A program made the position numbers and the translations under genes. Shown here piece after piece: positions 8,320 through 17,856 of a stretch of 64,000 nt of DNA. Origin of the DNA: an uncultured Oscillospiraceae bacterium (GTDB taxonomy: Bacteria; Bacillota; Clostridia; Oscillospirales; Oscillospiraceae); the NCBI GenBank assembly GCA_947625845.1, contig CANQQB010000001.1, positions 58,764-122,763 on the forward strand, written 5' to 3'. Below the pieces are notes generated by a model, which was given only the letters and a program-made list of their open reading frames with translations, was not told the DNA's origin and did not search any database. Positions within the stretch are counted from its first letter, which is position 1; the number at the start of each line of letters is the position of its first letter.

Positions 8320-10017
8320 TTATTTTTCGTTCAGCTTTTCTTTCCACGCGTCCGCCGCGGCAAGCTGTTCCTCGGCGGAGGCGGTGGTGGTGTCGGTGAT
8401 ATTGTCGCCGCCGATGAGGCGTGCGATCTCCCGCCGCCGGCCGGCCCGGTCCAGCTCCTCCACTGTGGTATAGGTCCGGCCGCCCTTCTCCCGCTTTTCG
8501 ATGAGATATTGGCTGTCGGCCATGGACGCGATCTGGGGCAGGTGGCTGACGCACAGCACCTGGCGGAACCGGCCCGTCAGGGCCAGCTTTTCCCCCACAC
8601 GGCTGGCCGCCACGCCGGACACGCCGGTATCGATCTCGTCGAACACCGCCGTGGGCACCGGGTCGTTCCGGCCGAACACGGTCTTCAAAGCCAGCATGAT
8701 CCGGCTCAGCTCGCCGCCGGAGGCGATACGTGCGATGCTGCCCATGCTCTGGCCGGCGTTGGCGCTCATGAGAAACCGCACCTTATCCGCGCCCTTTGGC
8801 CCGAATCCGGGCTTGCCGTCCAGAGGCGTGATCTGGGTGGAAAACCTGGCCGACGGCATGGACAGCTCCTTCAGTTCCCGCTCCACCTGCCCGGCCAGCG
8901 CGTCCGCCGCCTTTTTCCGGGCTTTCGTCAGCGCCGCCGCCGCATCTACGCAGTCCTTTTCCAGCGCCCCCCGCTTTTGCCGCAGGGCTTGAAGCGCCTC
9001 GTCCCCGTCCTCTATCTGGGCAAGACGCGCGGACGATTGCTCATAAAGCTCTATGAGCGCCGCCTCGTCCAGGACGTTGAACTTCCTCTCCAGCCGCCGA
9101 AGCTGGGCCAGTCGGCCCTCCACCCTGTCGAACTCCTCCGGGGAGAAGTCCAGGCTGTCCTGCACGTCCCGGACCCGCTCGGCGGCGTCCTGCAAGAGGC
9201 TCAGCGCCTCGGCCAGGGTATCGTCCGCCCCGGCCAGGTCCGCGCTCCAGCCCCGTGCCCGGCTCAGGAACCCCCGCGCCTGTCCCGCCAATGCCACGGC
9301 GGAGCGCTCGTCGTCCCCATACAGAGCCCCAAAGGCCCCGTCGGCGGCCTCCCGGAGCTTCTCGCTGTTTCGGAGCAGCGCGGAGCGTTCCTCCAGCTCC
9401 GCTTCCTCGCCCGCTTTCAACTCCGCCTTTTCCAGCTCCTGCACCCGGTAGGCCAGGCTCTCCGCCAGCCGCCGGCGCGTCTCGTCGTCCATGGACAGGC
9501 GCTCTATCTGCCGTTCATTCTCCTGCCATGCCTCATAGGCGGCCCGGTAGGCGGTCCGCTCCTTTTCCGTCCCGGCGAAGGCGTCCAGATAGTCGATGTG
9601 GCGGCTCTCGTCCAGGAGCTGTCGGCCGTCGTTCTGGCCGTGGATATCCACCAGCAGCGCCCCCAGCGCCCGAAGCTGCCCCACAGTGACGGGCACGCCG
9701 TTGACACGGCACGCGCCCCGCCCGTCGGCGGAGACGCTGCGCTGCACGATGAGGGTCCCGTCCTCCGGCTCCACGCCGTTTTCCTCGCACCAGGAAAGCG
9801 CCGCTTCAGCGTCGAACACCGCCGCCGCCAGGCACCGGTCCGCCCCGGTGCGCACCAGCTCCCGGCTGGTCCGCCCGCCGGTGACGGCGTACAGCGCGTC
9901 GATCACGATGCTCTTGCCCGCGCCGGTCTCGCCGGTCAGCACGTTCAGCCCCTCCCGGAACTGTACGTCGGCCCGCTCCACCACCGCGATATTCTCGATG
10001 TGGAGGCTTCTCAGCAT
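8320..10017 (-). CDS. recN: DNA repair protein RecN
   Basis: SMC-like ATPase that acts early in repair of double-strand breaks by recombination. 565 aa. It has Walker A GETGAGKSIVIDALYA at residues 29-44, long central coiled-coil segments rich in Glu/Arg/Leu, an ABC-type signature IASGGELSRIMLALK, and Walker B AVFDEIDTGVSG followed by switch context CVSHLPQIASMAD. These landmarks are diagnostic. Start at 10017 is five bases after the argR stop at 10023, so the two are in one transcript. The argR-recN pair is conserved across Firmicutes. Confidence 0.97.
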   Translation of the reverse strand: MLRSLHIENIAVVERADVQFREGLNVLTGETGAGKSIVIDALYAVTGGRTSRELVRTGADRCLAAAVFDAEAALSWCEENGVEPEDGTLIVQRSVSADGRGACRVNGVPVTVGQLRALGALLVDIHGQNDGRQLLDESRHIDYLDAFAGTEKERTAYRAAYEAWQENERQIERLSMDDETRRRLAESLAYRVQELEKAELKAGEEAELEERSALLRNSEKLREAADGAFGALYGDDERSAVALAGQARGFLSRARGWSADLAGADDTLAEALSLLQDAAERVRDVQDSLDFSPEEFDRVEGRLAQLRRLERKFNVLDEAALIELYEQSSARLAQIEDGDEALQALRQKRGALEKDCVDAAAALTKARKKAADALAGQVERELKELSMPSARFSTQITPLDGKPGFGPKGADKVRFLMSANAGQSMGSIARIASGGELSRIMLALKTVFGRNDPVPTAVFDEIDTGVSGVAASRVGEKLALTGRFRQVLCVSHLPQIASMADSQYLIEKREKGGRTYTTVEELDRAGRRREIARLIGGDNITDTTTASAEEQLAAADAWKEKLNEK

Positions 10018-10022
10018 TGTCC

Positions 10023-10478
10023 TTACCTCTTATAGGCCCGCCGGAGCTGTGCGCACATCCGCTCGGCGGCTGCGGCGTTTCGCAGCACGATGATGGCGGT
10101 ATCGTCCCCGGCCACGGAGCCCAGGATGGAGTCCTCCCCCATGGCGTCGATGGACGCGCACACCGCGCTGGCCAGGCCCGGCAGGGTCTTGACCACCACC
10201 GTGTGCAGCGCGTGGTCGAAGCTCAGGCAGCTCTCCCGGAAGATCTCCTCCAGCCGCCTTGCCGCCTCGTTGGCCTCGTCCTGGTCGGCCTGGGCATAGC
10301 GATACCGCCCACTGGGGCCGATCTCCTTCACCAGCCGCAGTTCCTTGATATCCCGGGACACGGTGGCCTGGGTACTGTTCACGCCCCTTGCCTGCAGCGC
10401 CTCCAGCATTTGGCCCTGGGTCTCGATATCCTCCTGGGCAATGATGTCCAAAATCACGCTCTGTCTGGATGTCTTCAT
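10023..10478 (-). CDS. argR: Arginine repressor ArgR/AhrC
   Basis: Hexameric arginine-responsive DNA-binding regulator. 151 aa, normal size. The N-terminal winged helix has RGVNSTQATVSRDIKELRLV, the canonical recognition-helix region. The C-terminal oligomerisation and arginine-binding domain has SVAGDDTAIIVLRN, where the GDDT Asp pair contacts arginine. The start overlaps the end of nadK by four bases (ATGA type). The position between nadK and recN follows the common clostridial order. In spore-formers this block often contains argR without arg genes nearby, and that is also the case here. Confidence 0.96.
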   Translation of the reverse strand: MKTSRQSVILDIIAQEDIETQGQMLEALQARGVNSTQATVSRDIKELRLVKEIGPSGRYRYAQADQDEANEAARRLEEIFRESCLSFDHALHTVVVKTLPGLASAVCASIDAMGEDSILGSVAGDDTAIIVLRNAAAAERMCAQLRRAYKR

Positions 10479-11317
10479 GCTCTCCCCCCCAATTTTTCAA
10501 AGGCCGTCTCATAAAAGCTCTTGGTGCCAAGATCCGCCATGAGCAGCCTGTATCTGGACTTTTTCACGACCACTTCGTCCCAGTCCGCCAGGTCGATAAG
10601 CCCCCGGCCGTCCGCCGTGAGCACGCACCGCCGACCCTCGCTCACGTCCTGGGGCAGCACGGTGATGGTCCGCTCGGGACTGAGCACGAAGGACCTGGCC
10701 GCCAGCATGTGCGCGCATATAGGCGTCAGGACGATGGCCTCCGCCCCCGGCTCCACCAGCGGCCCGCCCGCCGCCATGGAATAGGCGGTGGACCCGGTTG
10801 GCGAGGACACGATCACCCCGTCGCCGGAAAAAGACAGGATCTTCTTCCCGTCCCCCAGGGCCGTCATATGCACGTTCTGCACGATGCCCGATATCACCGC
10901 GTCATTGAGCGCCGTGTCGAAAAACGCCCGCTGGCCGTTTCGCCGTATCTCCACGTCAAGCATCATCCTGGGCACCGGCGTGAATTTGCCCGCCGCCGCC
11001 TGGCGCAGAAGGCCCGCGCTGTCCCGGTCCAGCTCCGTGAGAAAGCCCACATGCCCCAGATTGAGCCCCACCAGGGGCACATCGTGGCGCATGATCCGTG
11101 GCGCGATACGCAGTATGGTCCCGTCGCCGCCCAGCGTCACCAGCAGGTCCGCTCCATCCAGCGCCGCTTCCAGCGCCCCGGCGTCCTGTTCAGCCTCCCC
11201 GCACACGGGACACACCCGCACCACGTGGCCGTCCGCCTCCAGCATGGTCCTGATCTGGGTAGTATAGGAGAGGTCCCCGTCCCGCTGGACGTTGGGACAC
11301 AGCACCACCTGGCTCAT
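10475..11317 (-). CDS. nadK: NAD kinase
   Basis: Phosphorylates NAD to NADP in the cytoplasm. 280 aa. The signature motifs are clear: [15 protein letters not shown] (GGDG catalytic loop), [13 protein letters not shown], and [18 protein letters not shown] followed by the IVLTPICAH region. The start overlaps the tlyA stop by four bases. B. subtilis lacks nadK at this place, but insertion between tlyA and argR is frequent in Clostridia. NADPH supply may be relevant to the Dxs-derived isoprenoid pathway nearby, though the link is only positional. Confidence 0.96.
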   Translation of the reverse strand: MSQVVLCPNVQRDGDLSYTTQIRTMLEADGHVVRVCPVCGEAEQDAGALEAALDGADLLVTLGGDGTILRIAPRIMRHDVPLVGLNLGHVGFLTELDRDSAGLLRQAAAGKFTPVPRMMLDVEIRRNGQRAFFDTALNDAVISGIVQNVHMTALGDGKKILSFSGDGVIVSSPTGSTAYSMAAGGPLVEPGAEAIVLTPICAHMLAARSFVLSPERTITVLPQDVSEGRRCVLTADGRGLIDLADWDEVVVKKSRYRLLMADLGTKSFYETAFEKLGGRA

Positions 11318-12129
11318 GACCCGTCCCCCTTTCCCGTATCCAGCGCCTTATGCGACTGTTCCACCAATGCGGCGCAGTCCACGTCCGCCGGCTCACCCGC
11401 CAGGCCCAGCCACGCCAGATATTCGATATTGCCCTCCGGGCCCCGCACCGGGGAGAACGTCATCCCCCGTGGCACGAAGCCCAGCTCTGTTGCGTCATCC
11501 AAAAACCGCTCCAGCACCTCCCGGTGCACCGCCGGGTCCCGGACCACGCCCTTTTTGCCCACCTTTTCCCGGCCCGCCTCGAACTGGGGCTTGACCAGAC
11601 ACATCGCCTGGCCCTCCGGTCCCAGCAGGCTTTTCACCGCCGGCAGCACCAGCCGCAGGGATATGAACGACATATCCATGACCGCCAGGTCCATTTTCTC
11701 CGGGAACATGTCCGGCGTCAGGTTCCTGGCATTGGTCCGCTCCATCACCGTCACCCGCTCGTCGGTGCGCAGGCTCCAGGCAAGCTGCCCGTAGCCCACG
11801 TCCACGGCGTACACATGCCTGGCTCCCCGCTGCAACAGACAGTCGGTAAAGCCGCCGGTGGACGCGCCGCAGTCCACGCATGTAAGCCCCGCCGGGTCGA
11901 TGGAAAACGTATCCAGCGCCTTTTCCAGCTTCAGCCCGCCCCGGCTCACGTAGGGTAACTTCCCGCCCCGGACCTCTACCGGCGCGTCCTCCGGGACTAT
12001 CGCGGCCGGCCGGGTCTGCTTCTCCCCGTTCACGTATACCTCGCCGGCCAATATGAGCGCCTTGGCCCGCTCCCGGCTCTCGGCCAGGCCCAATTCATGT
12101 ATCCGCTGGTCCAGTCTTATCTTTCCCAT
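11314..12129 (-). CDS. tlyA: TlyA family rRNA (cytidine-2'-O)-methyltransferase
   Basis: S-adenosylmethionine-dependent RNA 2'-O-methyltransferase of the TlyA/YqxC family. 271 aa from the ATG at 12129 ([18 protein letters not shown]), chosen because this is the usual first motif and the longer frame reads into dxs. An N-terminal S4 domain ([10 protein letters not shown] to [11 protein letters not shown]) is followed by an FtsJ-like Rossmann domain with [17 protein letters not shown], the SAM-binding loop. The family methylates 16S and 23S rRNA and its activity confers capreomycin sensitivity in mycobacteria. The role here is inferred. It overlaps dxs by 35 bases. Confidence 0.93.
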   Translation of the reverse strand: MGKIRLDQRIHELGLAESRERAKALILAGEVYVNGEKQTRPAAIVPEDAPVEVRGGKLPYVSRGGLKLEKALDTFSIDPAGLTCVDCGASTGGFTDCLLQRGARHVYAVDVGYGQLAWSLRTDERVTVMERTNARNLTPDMFPEKMDLAVMDMSFISLRLVLPAVKSLLGPEGQAMCLVKPQFEAGREKVGKKGVVRDPAVHREVLERFLDDATELGFVPRGMTFSPVRGPEGNIEYLAWLGLAGEPADVDCAALVEQSHKALDTGKGDGS

Positions 12130-13963
12130 GCAGCATCTCCCACGCGGTCCGGGCCAGACTCTCGCCATCCAGCCCCATTTTTGCCCGCAGCGCCTCCGGC
12201 GCGCCGTGCTCCAATATGCCGCTGCCCAAATTCACCAGCCGCGTCGCTTTCAGCCCGAGGCCGTTTGCAGCCGCGGCCGCCAGCAGCCTTTCGCCCACGC
12301 ACCCGGCGGCGCACACGTCCTCCGCCACCAGCATAGCCCCGGTCTTACGAAGCGACGAGAGCACACTGTCCGCGTCCGGCGGGCAGAGCACGTTGAGCTT
12401 CACGACCTCCGCGTCCACGCCCTTCTCCGCCAGCCGCTCCGCCGCCGCCAGCGCCTCGTTGATCTCGGTCCCGTAAGAGACGACGGTCACGTCCTTCCCC
12501 GTCCGGACGACCGCGCTTAGATCCGCCGACGTATCGCCCCGGAAAGCCCCCTCGCCCCCTCTGGGATAGCGCACCGCCACGGGGCCGGTATCAACCAGCA
12601 CCGCCTGGCGCAGCATGCTTTTGAGCTCCGCAAAGCTGGCCGGTGCGTATATCTTCATCCCCGGCACGCTGGCCAGATACGCCACGTCGAAGGCCCCCTG
12701 GTGAGTCTCCCCGTCCCGGCCCACAATGCCGGCCCGGTCCACGCCCAGCACCACGTGCAGGCCCATCAGTGCCACATCGTGTATCAGCATGTCGTAGCTT
12801 CTCTGCAAAAACGTGGAGTACACCGCGAACACGGGCTTCAGCCCCTGCGCGGCCATACCCGCCGCCATGGCGCAGGCGTGTTCCTCGGCGATTCCCACGT
12901 CGAAAAACCGGTCCGGATACGCCTCCTGAAAACCGATGAGACCGGTCCCTTCTTTCATCGCGGCCGTGATGGCCACCACGGTGTCGTCCTCCCCGGCAAG
13001 CTCCGTCAGGGTCCTTCCGAACACGGAGGAAAAGTCCTCTCCCGTGTACTTTGGCACGCCGGTGGCCGCGTCAAAAGCGCCCACGCCGTGGAAGGCCTCC
13101 GGAGCCTTCTCCGCCGGAGCGTATCCCCGGCCCTTTTGGGTGATCACGTGCACCAGCACCGGCGCGCCGTAATCTTTTGCCCAGCGGACGGCGTTTTCCA
13201 CCTTGCGCACGTCGTGGCCGTCGATGGGGCCGATGTACTCAAAACCGAAGTCGTCAAAGATATTCTCCGGGATGATCCGCTCCTTGAGCCAGTTCTTCAT
13301 CCGGCCCAGCAGGGCGGACACCCCTGGCAGCCGGGGCAGCACATTGCTCCGGTACCACTTCTTGAACCGGATATACTCCACTCGGGTGCGCATGCGTCCC
13401 AGCATCGCCGCCAGGCCCCCCACGCTCTCGTTGATGCTCATGCCGTTGTCGTTGAGCACGATCACCAGCGGCTCGCCGCTGTGCCCCGCGTCGGAAAGGC
13501 CCTCGTATGCCATGCCGCCGTTCAGCGCCCCGTCCCCGATGAGAGCCGCCACGTTGTAATCCGCCCCCTGTGCCGTCCTGGCTCTGGCCATCCCCAGCGC
13601 CACGGACACGGAGTTGGACGCGTGCCCGGCGATAAAGGCGTCGTGGACGCTCTCGTATGGCTTGGGAAAGCCCGACAGGCCCCCCAGGTCCCGGAAATCC
13701 GTGAAGTCCTTCCGTCCCGTGAGCAGCTTATGGGTATAGCACTGGTGCCCCACGTCGAACACCAGCCTATCCCGGCCGGTGTCGTACACCCGGTGCAGGG
13801 CCACCGTCAGCTCCACGCTGCCCAAATTGGACGCCAGGTGCCCCCCGTGCTCGGACAAAGCGCCCACCAGAAATGCCCGTATCTCCGCGCACAACTGGTC
13901 CAGCGCCTCCGGCGGCAGAGCCCGCACGTCCTCCGGGCCGTGTATATTCTCCAAAAGGCTCAT
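12095..13963 (-). CDS. dxs: 1-deoxy-D-xylulose-5-phosphate synthase
   Basis: Thiamine-diphosphate enzyme that condenses pyruvate and glyceraldehyde 3-phosphate, the first step of the MEP isoprenoid pathway and a branch to thiamine and pyridoxal. 622 aa from ATG 13963 ([13 protein letters not shown]). It has [13 protein letters not shown], the TPP motif from [14 protein letters not shown] to VLNDNGMSI, the transketolase-like pyrimidine domain with [18 protein letters not shown], and the C-terminal transketolase domain. Its own promoter overlaps the terminator behind ispA (14022-14050), so dxs may start a second transcript within the block. It lies next to ispA, its pathway partner. Confidence 0.96.
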   Translation of the reverse strand: MSLLENIHGPEDVRALPPEALDQLCAEIRAFLVGALSEHGGHLASNLGSVELTVALHRVYDTGRDRLVFDVGHQCYTHKLLTGRKDFTDFRDLGGLSGFPKPYESVHDAFIAGHASNSVSVALGMARARTAQGADYNVAALIGDGALNGGMAYEGLSDAGHSGEPLVIVLNDNGMSINESVGGLAAMLGRMRTRVEYIRFKKWYRSNVLPRLPGVSALLGRMKNWLKERIIPENIFDDFGFEYIGPIDGHDVRKVENAVRWAKDYGAPVLVHVITQKGRGYAPAEKAPEAFHGVGAFDAATGVPKYTGEDFSSVFGRTLTELAGEDDTVVAITAAMKEGTGLIGFQEAYPDRFFDVGIAEEHACAMAAGMAAQGLKPVFAVYSTFLQRSYDMLIHDVALMGLHVVLGVDRAGIVGRDGETHQGAFDVAYLASVPGMKIYAPASFAELKSMLRQAVLVDTGPVAVRYPRGGEGAFRGDTSADLSAVVRTGKDVTVVSYGTEINEALAAAERLAEKGVDAEVVKLNVLCPPDADSVLSSLRKTGAMLVAEDVCAAGCVGERLLAAAAANGLGLKATRLVNLGSGILEHGAPEALRAKMGLDGESLARTAWEMLHGKDKTGPADT

Positions 13964-14021
13964 ACGCAAACCACACCAAACATCTGTCTTCCAAACGCGT
14001 CCGCGCTCACACAGTCCCATC

Positions 14022-14050
14022 ATCATAGCAAAAACCGCCCTGAAATGCAA
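14022..14050 (-). promoter_or_regulatory. Candidate SigA promoter of dxs
   Basis: On the minus strand, TTGCAT (14045-14050), 17-bp spacer, TATGAT (14022-14027), 59 bases before the dxs start codon. It overlaps the hairpin at the end of ispA. Confidence 0.55.
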
Positions 14051-14059
14051 GGCGGTTTC
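14031..14059 (-). terminator. Terminator-like hairpin between ispA and dxs
   Basis: On the minus strand, GAAACCGCC and GGCGGTTTTT form an 8-bp stem with a short T tract, located 31 bases after the ispA stop. It may be leaky, because the gene order argues for continued transcription. Confidence 0.55.
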
Positions 14060-14089
14060 TGCATATTTTCATTACAAAATGAATACTTT

Positions 14090-14902
14090 TCAGTTCTCCC
14101 GACCGGCCAGCTTTTCTGTCAGCGCCCGGAGAAACCCCGTGTCTCCGAACGCTTCCAGCAGCCGGTAGGCGTCCCGTGTGTACGCCTCGGTCATCTCCTG
14201 GCACCTCTCCGGCCCCAGCAGTGCGCAGAACCCGTCCCCGTCCAGCAGATCGTCCCGGCACTGAAAGGCCATCCCCAGCGCCGCGCCGAAATCCCTTGCG
14301 GCGGTCACGGTGTCCTCGTCCGCGCCGGCGGCGGCCGCGCCCATGGCGCAGGCGGCGGCGAGCAAAGCGGCCGTCTTGGCCTCGTCCGTGGCGGTGAGTC
14401 TGTCCGCCGTGGGACTATCGCCGCCCAGGTCCAGATACTGTCCGCCGCATATGCCCCCCACACCGGCGGCCTGGCTCAATATCCGGCAGCAGCGGAATTT
14501 ATCCTCCGCCGGTATCTCCGCATCGCACACGGCGGCGAATGCCTCGGCCTGCAAACAGTCCCCCGCCAGCACGGCGGTGGACTCGCCGAATTTCACGTGA
14601 TTGGCAGGCTTCCCCCGGCGCTCGTCGTCGTTGTCCATGCATGGCAGATCGTCGTGGATGAGGCTGTAGGTGTGCAGCAGCTCCGCCGCGCACGCCACGC
14701 TCAGCGCGTCCTCCGGGTCCGCGCCGCAGATGCGGGCAAATTCCAGGCACAGCACCGGCCGCACCCGCTTGCCCCCAGCCTCCAGCGTATACGCCATCGC
14801 CCGGCGCAGCCCGTCTATGCCGTCGCCCACAGGCTCGAACCGCTCTTCCAGCCAGTACTCCACCATCGCCCGGTAATTTTCGTATCGCTCCAGCGGGTCC
14901 AT
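14090..14902 (-). CDS. ispA: Polyprenyl synthetase (farnesyl/geranyl diphosphate synthase type)
   Basis: Head-to-tail prenyltransferase that makes short-chain (C10-C15) isoprenyl diphosphates for undecaprenyl phosphate and quinones. 270 aa from ATG 14902, which has GAGGGG seven bases upstream. The first aspartate-rich motif is in HDDLPCMDNDDERRGKP and the second in QCRDDLLDGDG. GGKRVRPVLCLEFA precedes the first, as usual. Product length is not certain from sequence, but the xseB-ispA-dxs order is that of farnesyl diphosphate synthase genes in Bacillus and Clostridia. The xseB stop lies just upstream with a small gap. Confidence 0.93.
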   Translation of the reverse strand: MDPLERYENYRAMVEYWLEERFEPVGDGIDGLRRAMAYTLEAGGKRVRPVLCLEFARICGADPEDALSVACAAELLHTYSLIHDDLPCMDNDDERRGKPANHVKFGESTAVLAGDCLQAEAFAAVCDAEIPAEDKFRCCRILSQAAGVGGICGGQYLDLGGDSPTADRLTATDEAKTAALLAAACAMGAAAAGADEDTVTAARDFGAALGMAFQCRDDLLDGDGFCALLGPERCQEMTEAYTRDAYRLLEAFGDTGFLRALTEKLAGREN

Positions 14903-14913
14903 GACGGCTCCCC

Positions 14914-15138
14914 TCACTCAAACGGCAGCTCTTCCGGCGCGCCGTCCGGCCCCTTGCGGAGCTGGACGACTTTTTGCTCCGCCTCGTCCAGCAGCTTGCC
15001 GCAGGAGCGCAGCAGCCCCGCGCCCTCCTCGAAAAGCCCCAAACTCTCCGCCAGCGGCGCGTCGCCCTTTTCCAGGCTCTTCACGATCTCCTCCAGCCTT
15101 GTCAGGGACTGTTCAAACGTCATTTCTTTCTTCGCCAT
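14914..15138 (-). CDS. xseB: Exodeoxyribonuclease VII small subunit
   Basis: 74-aa helical subunit that binds XseA in several copies to form exonuclease VII, which degrades single-stranded DNA from both ends. The ATG at 15138 begins MAKKEMTFEQSLTRLEEIVK, the typical family start, and ERGDAPL-like KGDAPLAESLGLFEEG follows. The longer in-frame extension lies in xseA and is Arg-rich noise. It overlaps xseA by 26 bases. Confidence 0.95.
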   Translation of the reverse strand: MAKKEMTFEQSLTRLEEIVKSLEKGDAPLAESLGLFEEGAGLLRSCGKLLDEAEQKVVQLRKGPDGAPEELPFE

Positions 15139-16333
15139 TGTGCACATCCTCCACCAGGCAGTCCAGGCTCCCCCCGGACAGCCGCACGTTGATCTTGTCG
15201 CCCTTTCGCGCCTGGCCCGCCGAGCGCAGCGCCGCGCCATTTTTCTCCGCGATCGCATACCCCCGGCTCAGCACCTTCAGGGGGCTCAGCGCGTCCAGCT
15301 TGGCCGCCAGTGCCACGTAGGCCCGGCGCTTTTCGCCGGCCAGCTTCTCCCCCGCCGCGGCCAGATTGGACCGGGCATAGTCCAAGGCCATCCGCTTGGT
15401 GCCCAGATACACCTCCGGGTCCGTCAGCGCCGGCCGCGCCGCCAGCTCGGAAAGCCGCCGGGACAGCGTGTCCAGCTTCTTGCCTATGGCCTGACCCAGG
15501 CGGATGTTGGTCTGCGCGGCCCATGCCGCTACTTCTTCGATGTCCGGCCCCACGATCTCCGCCGCGTTGGACGGCGTAGCCGCCCGCCTGTCCGCCACAT
15601 AGTCCGCTATGGTCACGTCCGGCTCATGTCCCACGGCGGACACCACCGGTATCTCCGACGCATAGATGGCCCGCGCCACCCGCTCGTCGTTGAAGGCCCA
15701 CAGGTCCTCCATGGACCCGCCGCCCCGGCCGGTGATGATCACGTCCGCCACCCGGTACCGGTTGGCGTAGCGTATGGCCCCCACGATCTCCGGCGGTGCC
15801 TCCGCCCCCTGCACCCGCACGGGCAGGACCAGTATCTTCGCCAGCGGCCAGCGCCGGCCCAGCACCCTTATGATATCGTGCACCGCCGCGCCCGCGCCGC
15901 TGGTGATGACCGCCACGCGCCTTGGAAAGGCCGGCAGGGGCTTTTTATGTGCCGGGTCGAAAAGCCCCTCAGCAGCCAGCTTGGCCTTGAGCTGCTCGAA
16001 GGCTACCTGCAAGTCCCCGGCCCCCTCGGGCATCAGGTCGGACACGTAAAGCTGATAGGCCCCGTCTCTGGGGTAGACGCTGACCCGCCCCGTGGCCGTG
16101 ACGGACATGCCGCTCTCCGGCCGGAACCGGAGTTTGGCCGCGCTGGAGCGGAACATGACGCACCGGATGCTGCTCTCGGCGTCCTTCAACGTGAAGTAGT
16201 GGTGGCCGGAGGGATATATTTTATAGTTGGACAGCTCCCCCTTCACCGCCACCCGGCCCAGAAGCGGGTCCGTGTCGAAAAGCCCCTTGATATACTCGTT
16301 CAGAGCCGATACCGTGAACGCCGTCTCAGTCAT
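15113..16333 (-). CDS. xseA: Exodeoxyribonuclease VII large subunit
   Basis: Catalytic subunit of exonuclease VII, 406 aa. The N-terminal OB-fold (about residues 1-100) shows VSALNEYIKGLFDTDPLLG and a YFTLKD segment. The central nuclease domain has VITSGAGAAVHDIIRVLGRR, GGGSMEDLWAFNDE and SAVGHEPDVTIADYVADRRA. The C-terminal part is helical and binds XseB. Slightly shorter than the E. coli protein but typical for Clostridia. The start overlaps the end of nusB by eight bases. In Bacillus folD separates nusB and xseA; it is absent here. Confidence 0.96.
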   Translation of the reverse strand: MTETAFTVSALNEYIKGLFDTDPLLGRVAVKGELSNYKIYPSGHHYFTLKDAESSIRCVMFRSSAAKLRFRPESGMSVTATGRVSVYPRDGAYQLYVSDLMPEGAGDLQVAFEQLKAKLAAEGLFDPAHKKPLPAFPRRVAVITSGAGAAVHDIIRVLGRRWPLAKILVLPVRVQGAEAPPEIVGAIRYANRYRVADVIITGRGGGSMEDLWAFNDERVARAIYASEIPVVSAVGHEPDVTIADYVADRRAATPSNAAEIVGPDIEEVAAWAAQTNIRLGQAIGKKLDTLSRRLSELAARPALTDPEVYLGTKRMALDYARSNLAAAGEKLAGEKRRAYVALAAKLDALSPLKVLSRGYAIAEKNGAALRSAGQARKGDKINVRLSGGSLDCLVEDVHNGEERNDV

Positions 16334-16793
16334 CGGGCTTGTCCTCTTTGTCGATCTCGCCCCGGTAAAAGCCGCCCAGCACGCCGTTTATGAAGCTCAC
16401 CACATCCCGGTCCTCATAGCCCTTGGCCAGCTCCACCGCCTCGTCCATGGACGCCTTGTCCGGCACGTCGGGCATGTAGAGCACCTCGAACATGGCCTGG
16501 CGCAATATAGCGGCGGCGGTGCGGCTGATGCGCTCGGTGCGCCAGCCTTTGGCGTATTTGCCGATGAGCCCGTCCAGCTCTTCCCTGTGCTCGGCCACGC
16601 CTGTGACGCTGCGGGTGATGAAGTCCATCTCCCGCTCCGAGGGCAGGTCTTGATAGAGCTCCCCCTCGGCGGCCAGGGTGGCGTAATGCTCCGGGTCAAA
16701 AAAACTCTCCGCCGCCGCCGCCGGGTCCTGGCCCGTTCCGGCCACGGAAAAGCCCAGTTGGATGGCGATCTCTCTGGCTGCTGTTCTGGTCAT
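16326..16793 (-). CDS. nusB: Transcription antitermination factor NusB
   Basis: All-helical RNA-binding factor that, with NusE (S10), binds boxA and supports rRNA antitermination. 155 aa from ATG 16793, which has GGAGG five bases upstream; MTRTAAREIAIQLGFS matches the arginine-rich family start. The C-terminal half contains AAAILRQAMFEVLYMPDVP and then ASMDEAVELAKGYEDRD, highly characteristic. The end VSFINGVLGGFYRG is also typical. A terminator-like stem (16812-16836) lies between this gene and asp23, so nusB expression may partly depend on read-through. Confidence 0.95.
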   Translation of the reverse strand: MTRTAAREIAIQLGFSVAGTGQDPAAAAESFFDPEHYATLAAEGELYQDLPSEREMDFITRSVTGVAEHREELDGLIGKYAKGWRTERISRTAAAILRQAMFEVLYMPDVPDKASMDEAVELAKGYEDRDVVSFINGVLGGFYRGEIDKEDKPDD

Positions 16794-16811
16794 ACCGGCC
16801 TCCATAAACAC

Positions 16812-16836
16812 CGGAGCCCCTTCTTGAGGGGCTCCG
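16812..16836 (-). terminator. Hairpin between asp23 and nusB
   Basis: Perfect 9-bp stem CGGAGCCCC / GGGGCTCCG with a 7-base loop. The minus-strand tail GTGTTTAT is only moderately T-rich, so it may be a partial terminator or mRNA processing signal. Confidence 0.55.
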
Positions 16837-16863
16837 ACAAATGATATTTTGGTTCCGCGTGTC

Positions 16864-17226
16864 TTATTTCTGGTCGAAGGAGATACCCGTCACATGCACG
16901 TTCACCACCGTGTTCATGCCGGTGACGGACTCCACCTCGCCGCACACCGTGTCCTGGACGCGCACGGCGGTGTCGGTGATGCTGCCGGAGGCGCGGACCA
17001 CGATGAGCACGTCGATGGTGATACGCTCGTCGACGAACCGGATCTTCAGGCCCTTCACGGGATTTTTCCGGCCGAACAGGTCCACCAGCTCCGGCGTATT
17101 GGGGCTGCCCAGGCCGGCCACGCCCTCCACCTCGGCCACGGCCGCGCCTACCATGACGGCGACCACGTCCTCCGAGATGTTGACCGTGCCCTTTTCCTCC
17201 TGCTTGGTGATGTAGTTCTCCGCCAT
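16864..17226 (-). CDS. Asp23/Gls24 family envelope stress protein (YqhY-like)
   Basis: 120-aa member of the Asp23 (DUF322) family, small proteins linked to cell-envelope homeostasis and, in the YqhY branch, to acetyl-CoA carboxylase control. Landmarks are TVNISEDVVAVMVGAAVAEV, GVAGLG near residue 40, and the C-terminal VTGMNTVVNVHVTGISF. It sits between spoIIIAH and nusB exactly where yqhY sits in Bacillus, although accB and accC that normally precede it are missing. An extended -10 (TGGTATAAT) lies upstream, so it may begin a separate transcript from spoIIIAH. Confidence 0.92.
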   Translation of the reverse strand: MAENYITKQEEKGTVNISEDVVAVMVGAAVAEVEGVAGLGSPNTPELVDLFGRKNPVKGLKIRFVDERITIDVLIVVRASGSITDTAVRVQDTVCGEVESVTGMNTVVNVHVTGISFDQK

Positions 17227-17258
17227 CGACCATGACCTCCCAAAACTTGGTTAGAGGT

Positions 17259-17264
17259 ATTATA
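17259..17264 (-). promoter_or_regulatory. Extended -10 element upstream of asp23
   Basis: Minus-strand TGGTATAATACC gives a TGnTATAAT extended -10. No good TTGACA is found at 17 bp, which extended -10 promoters can tolerate. Confidence 0.5.
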
Positions 17265-17292
17265 CCACAGGCTTCCGGAAAAGAAAAGCAAA

Positions 17293-17856
17293 TTATTCCG
17301 TGACTTCGATGATATTGAGCTGCTGTGCCGTGTGGTCCGTGTTGGACACCACCGCCTCGGTGATCTGGGCCACCTGGGTATCGGTCAGGCCCTCCACCGG
17401 CGCGGGCACCGCCACGGTCACGCCCTCACCGGACACGGTGACCACGCAGTCGGTGAATTGCTTGGCGAGCAGCTCATTTTCCAGCATGCTCTCCTGCAGA
17501 TTCCAGCTTGCCATGGCGTTGATCTGCCGCATGGACTCGTCGATCACGTCCTGGCTGGTCTGTTCGGCGGAGCAGGCCTGCTCCAAAAGGGCCAGCGCCT
17601 GGTCACGGGAGGTCTGGCGTGTGAGCCGTGCCTCGTCAAAGTAGGCGGACACGGCCATGCTTGGCCCGTTATTCTCCGCCGCCGCGGCGGCCGTGTAGGC
17701 GTCCTCCGCCGCCTGGGTAGCCGCGTCCTCCGCCGCCACCATGGCCGAGTCCGCCGTGCCCCAGCGGCTGTTGTAGGACCAGTTCAGGTACACCGCCGCG
17801 CCCACGAACACCAGCACGGCGATAACGACAATGTTGCGTTTCAAGTTCTTCTTCAA
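17293..17856 (-). CDS. spoIIIAH: Stage III sporulation protein AH
   Basis: Mother-cell protein of the SpoIIIA-SpoIIQ channel that links mother cell and forespore during engulfment. 187 aa, with one N-terminal membrane helix (RNIVVIAVLVFVGAAVYLNW) followed by an extracellular domain. The C-terminal YscJ/FliF-like ring-building region is visible from about residue 100 (DQALALLEQACSAEQTSQDV, then MASWNLQESMLENELLAKQF and VTVSGEGVTVAVP). The insert rich in Ala (about residues 38-65) is variable in the family. Last gene of the spoIIIA operon, overlapping spoIIIAG by four bases. Confidence 0.93.
   Translation of the reverse strand: MKKNLKRNIVVIAVLVFVGAAVYLNWSYNSRWGTADSAMVAAEDAATQAAEDAYTAAAAAENNGPSMAVSAYFDEARLTRQTSRDQALALLEQACSAEQTSQDVIDESMRQINAMASWNLQESMLENELLAKQFTDCVVTVSGEGVTVAVPAPVEGLTDTQVAQITEAVVSNTDHTAQQLNIIEVTE

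Noticed and set aside
8302..8320. T-box leader for tyrS
   Set aside because: Only 18 bases separate recN and tyrS, too short for a T-box, and no T-box sequence is present.
12701..16393. Very long open frame on the plus strand (about 1,230 codons)
   Set aside because: It lies antisense to dxs, ispA, xseB and xseA. Its His/Arg/Gly/Gln-rich composition is what GC-rich codon use produces on the opposite strand, and it has no recognisable domain.
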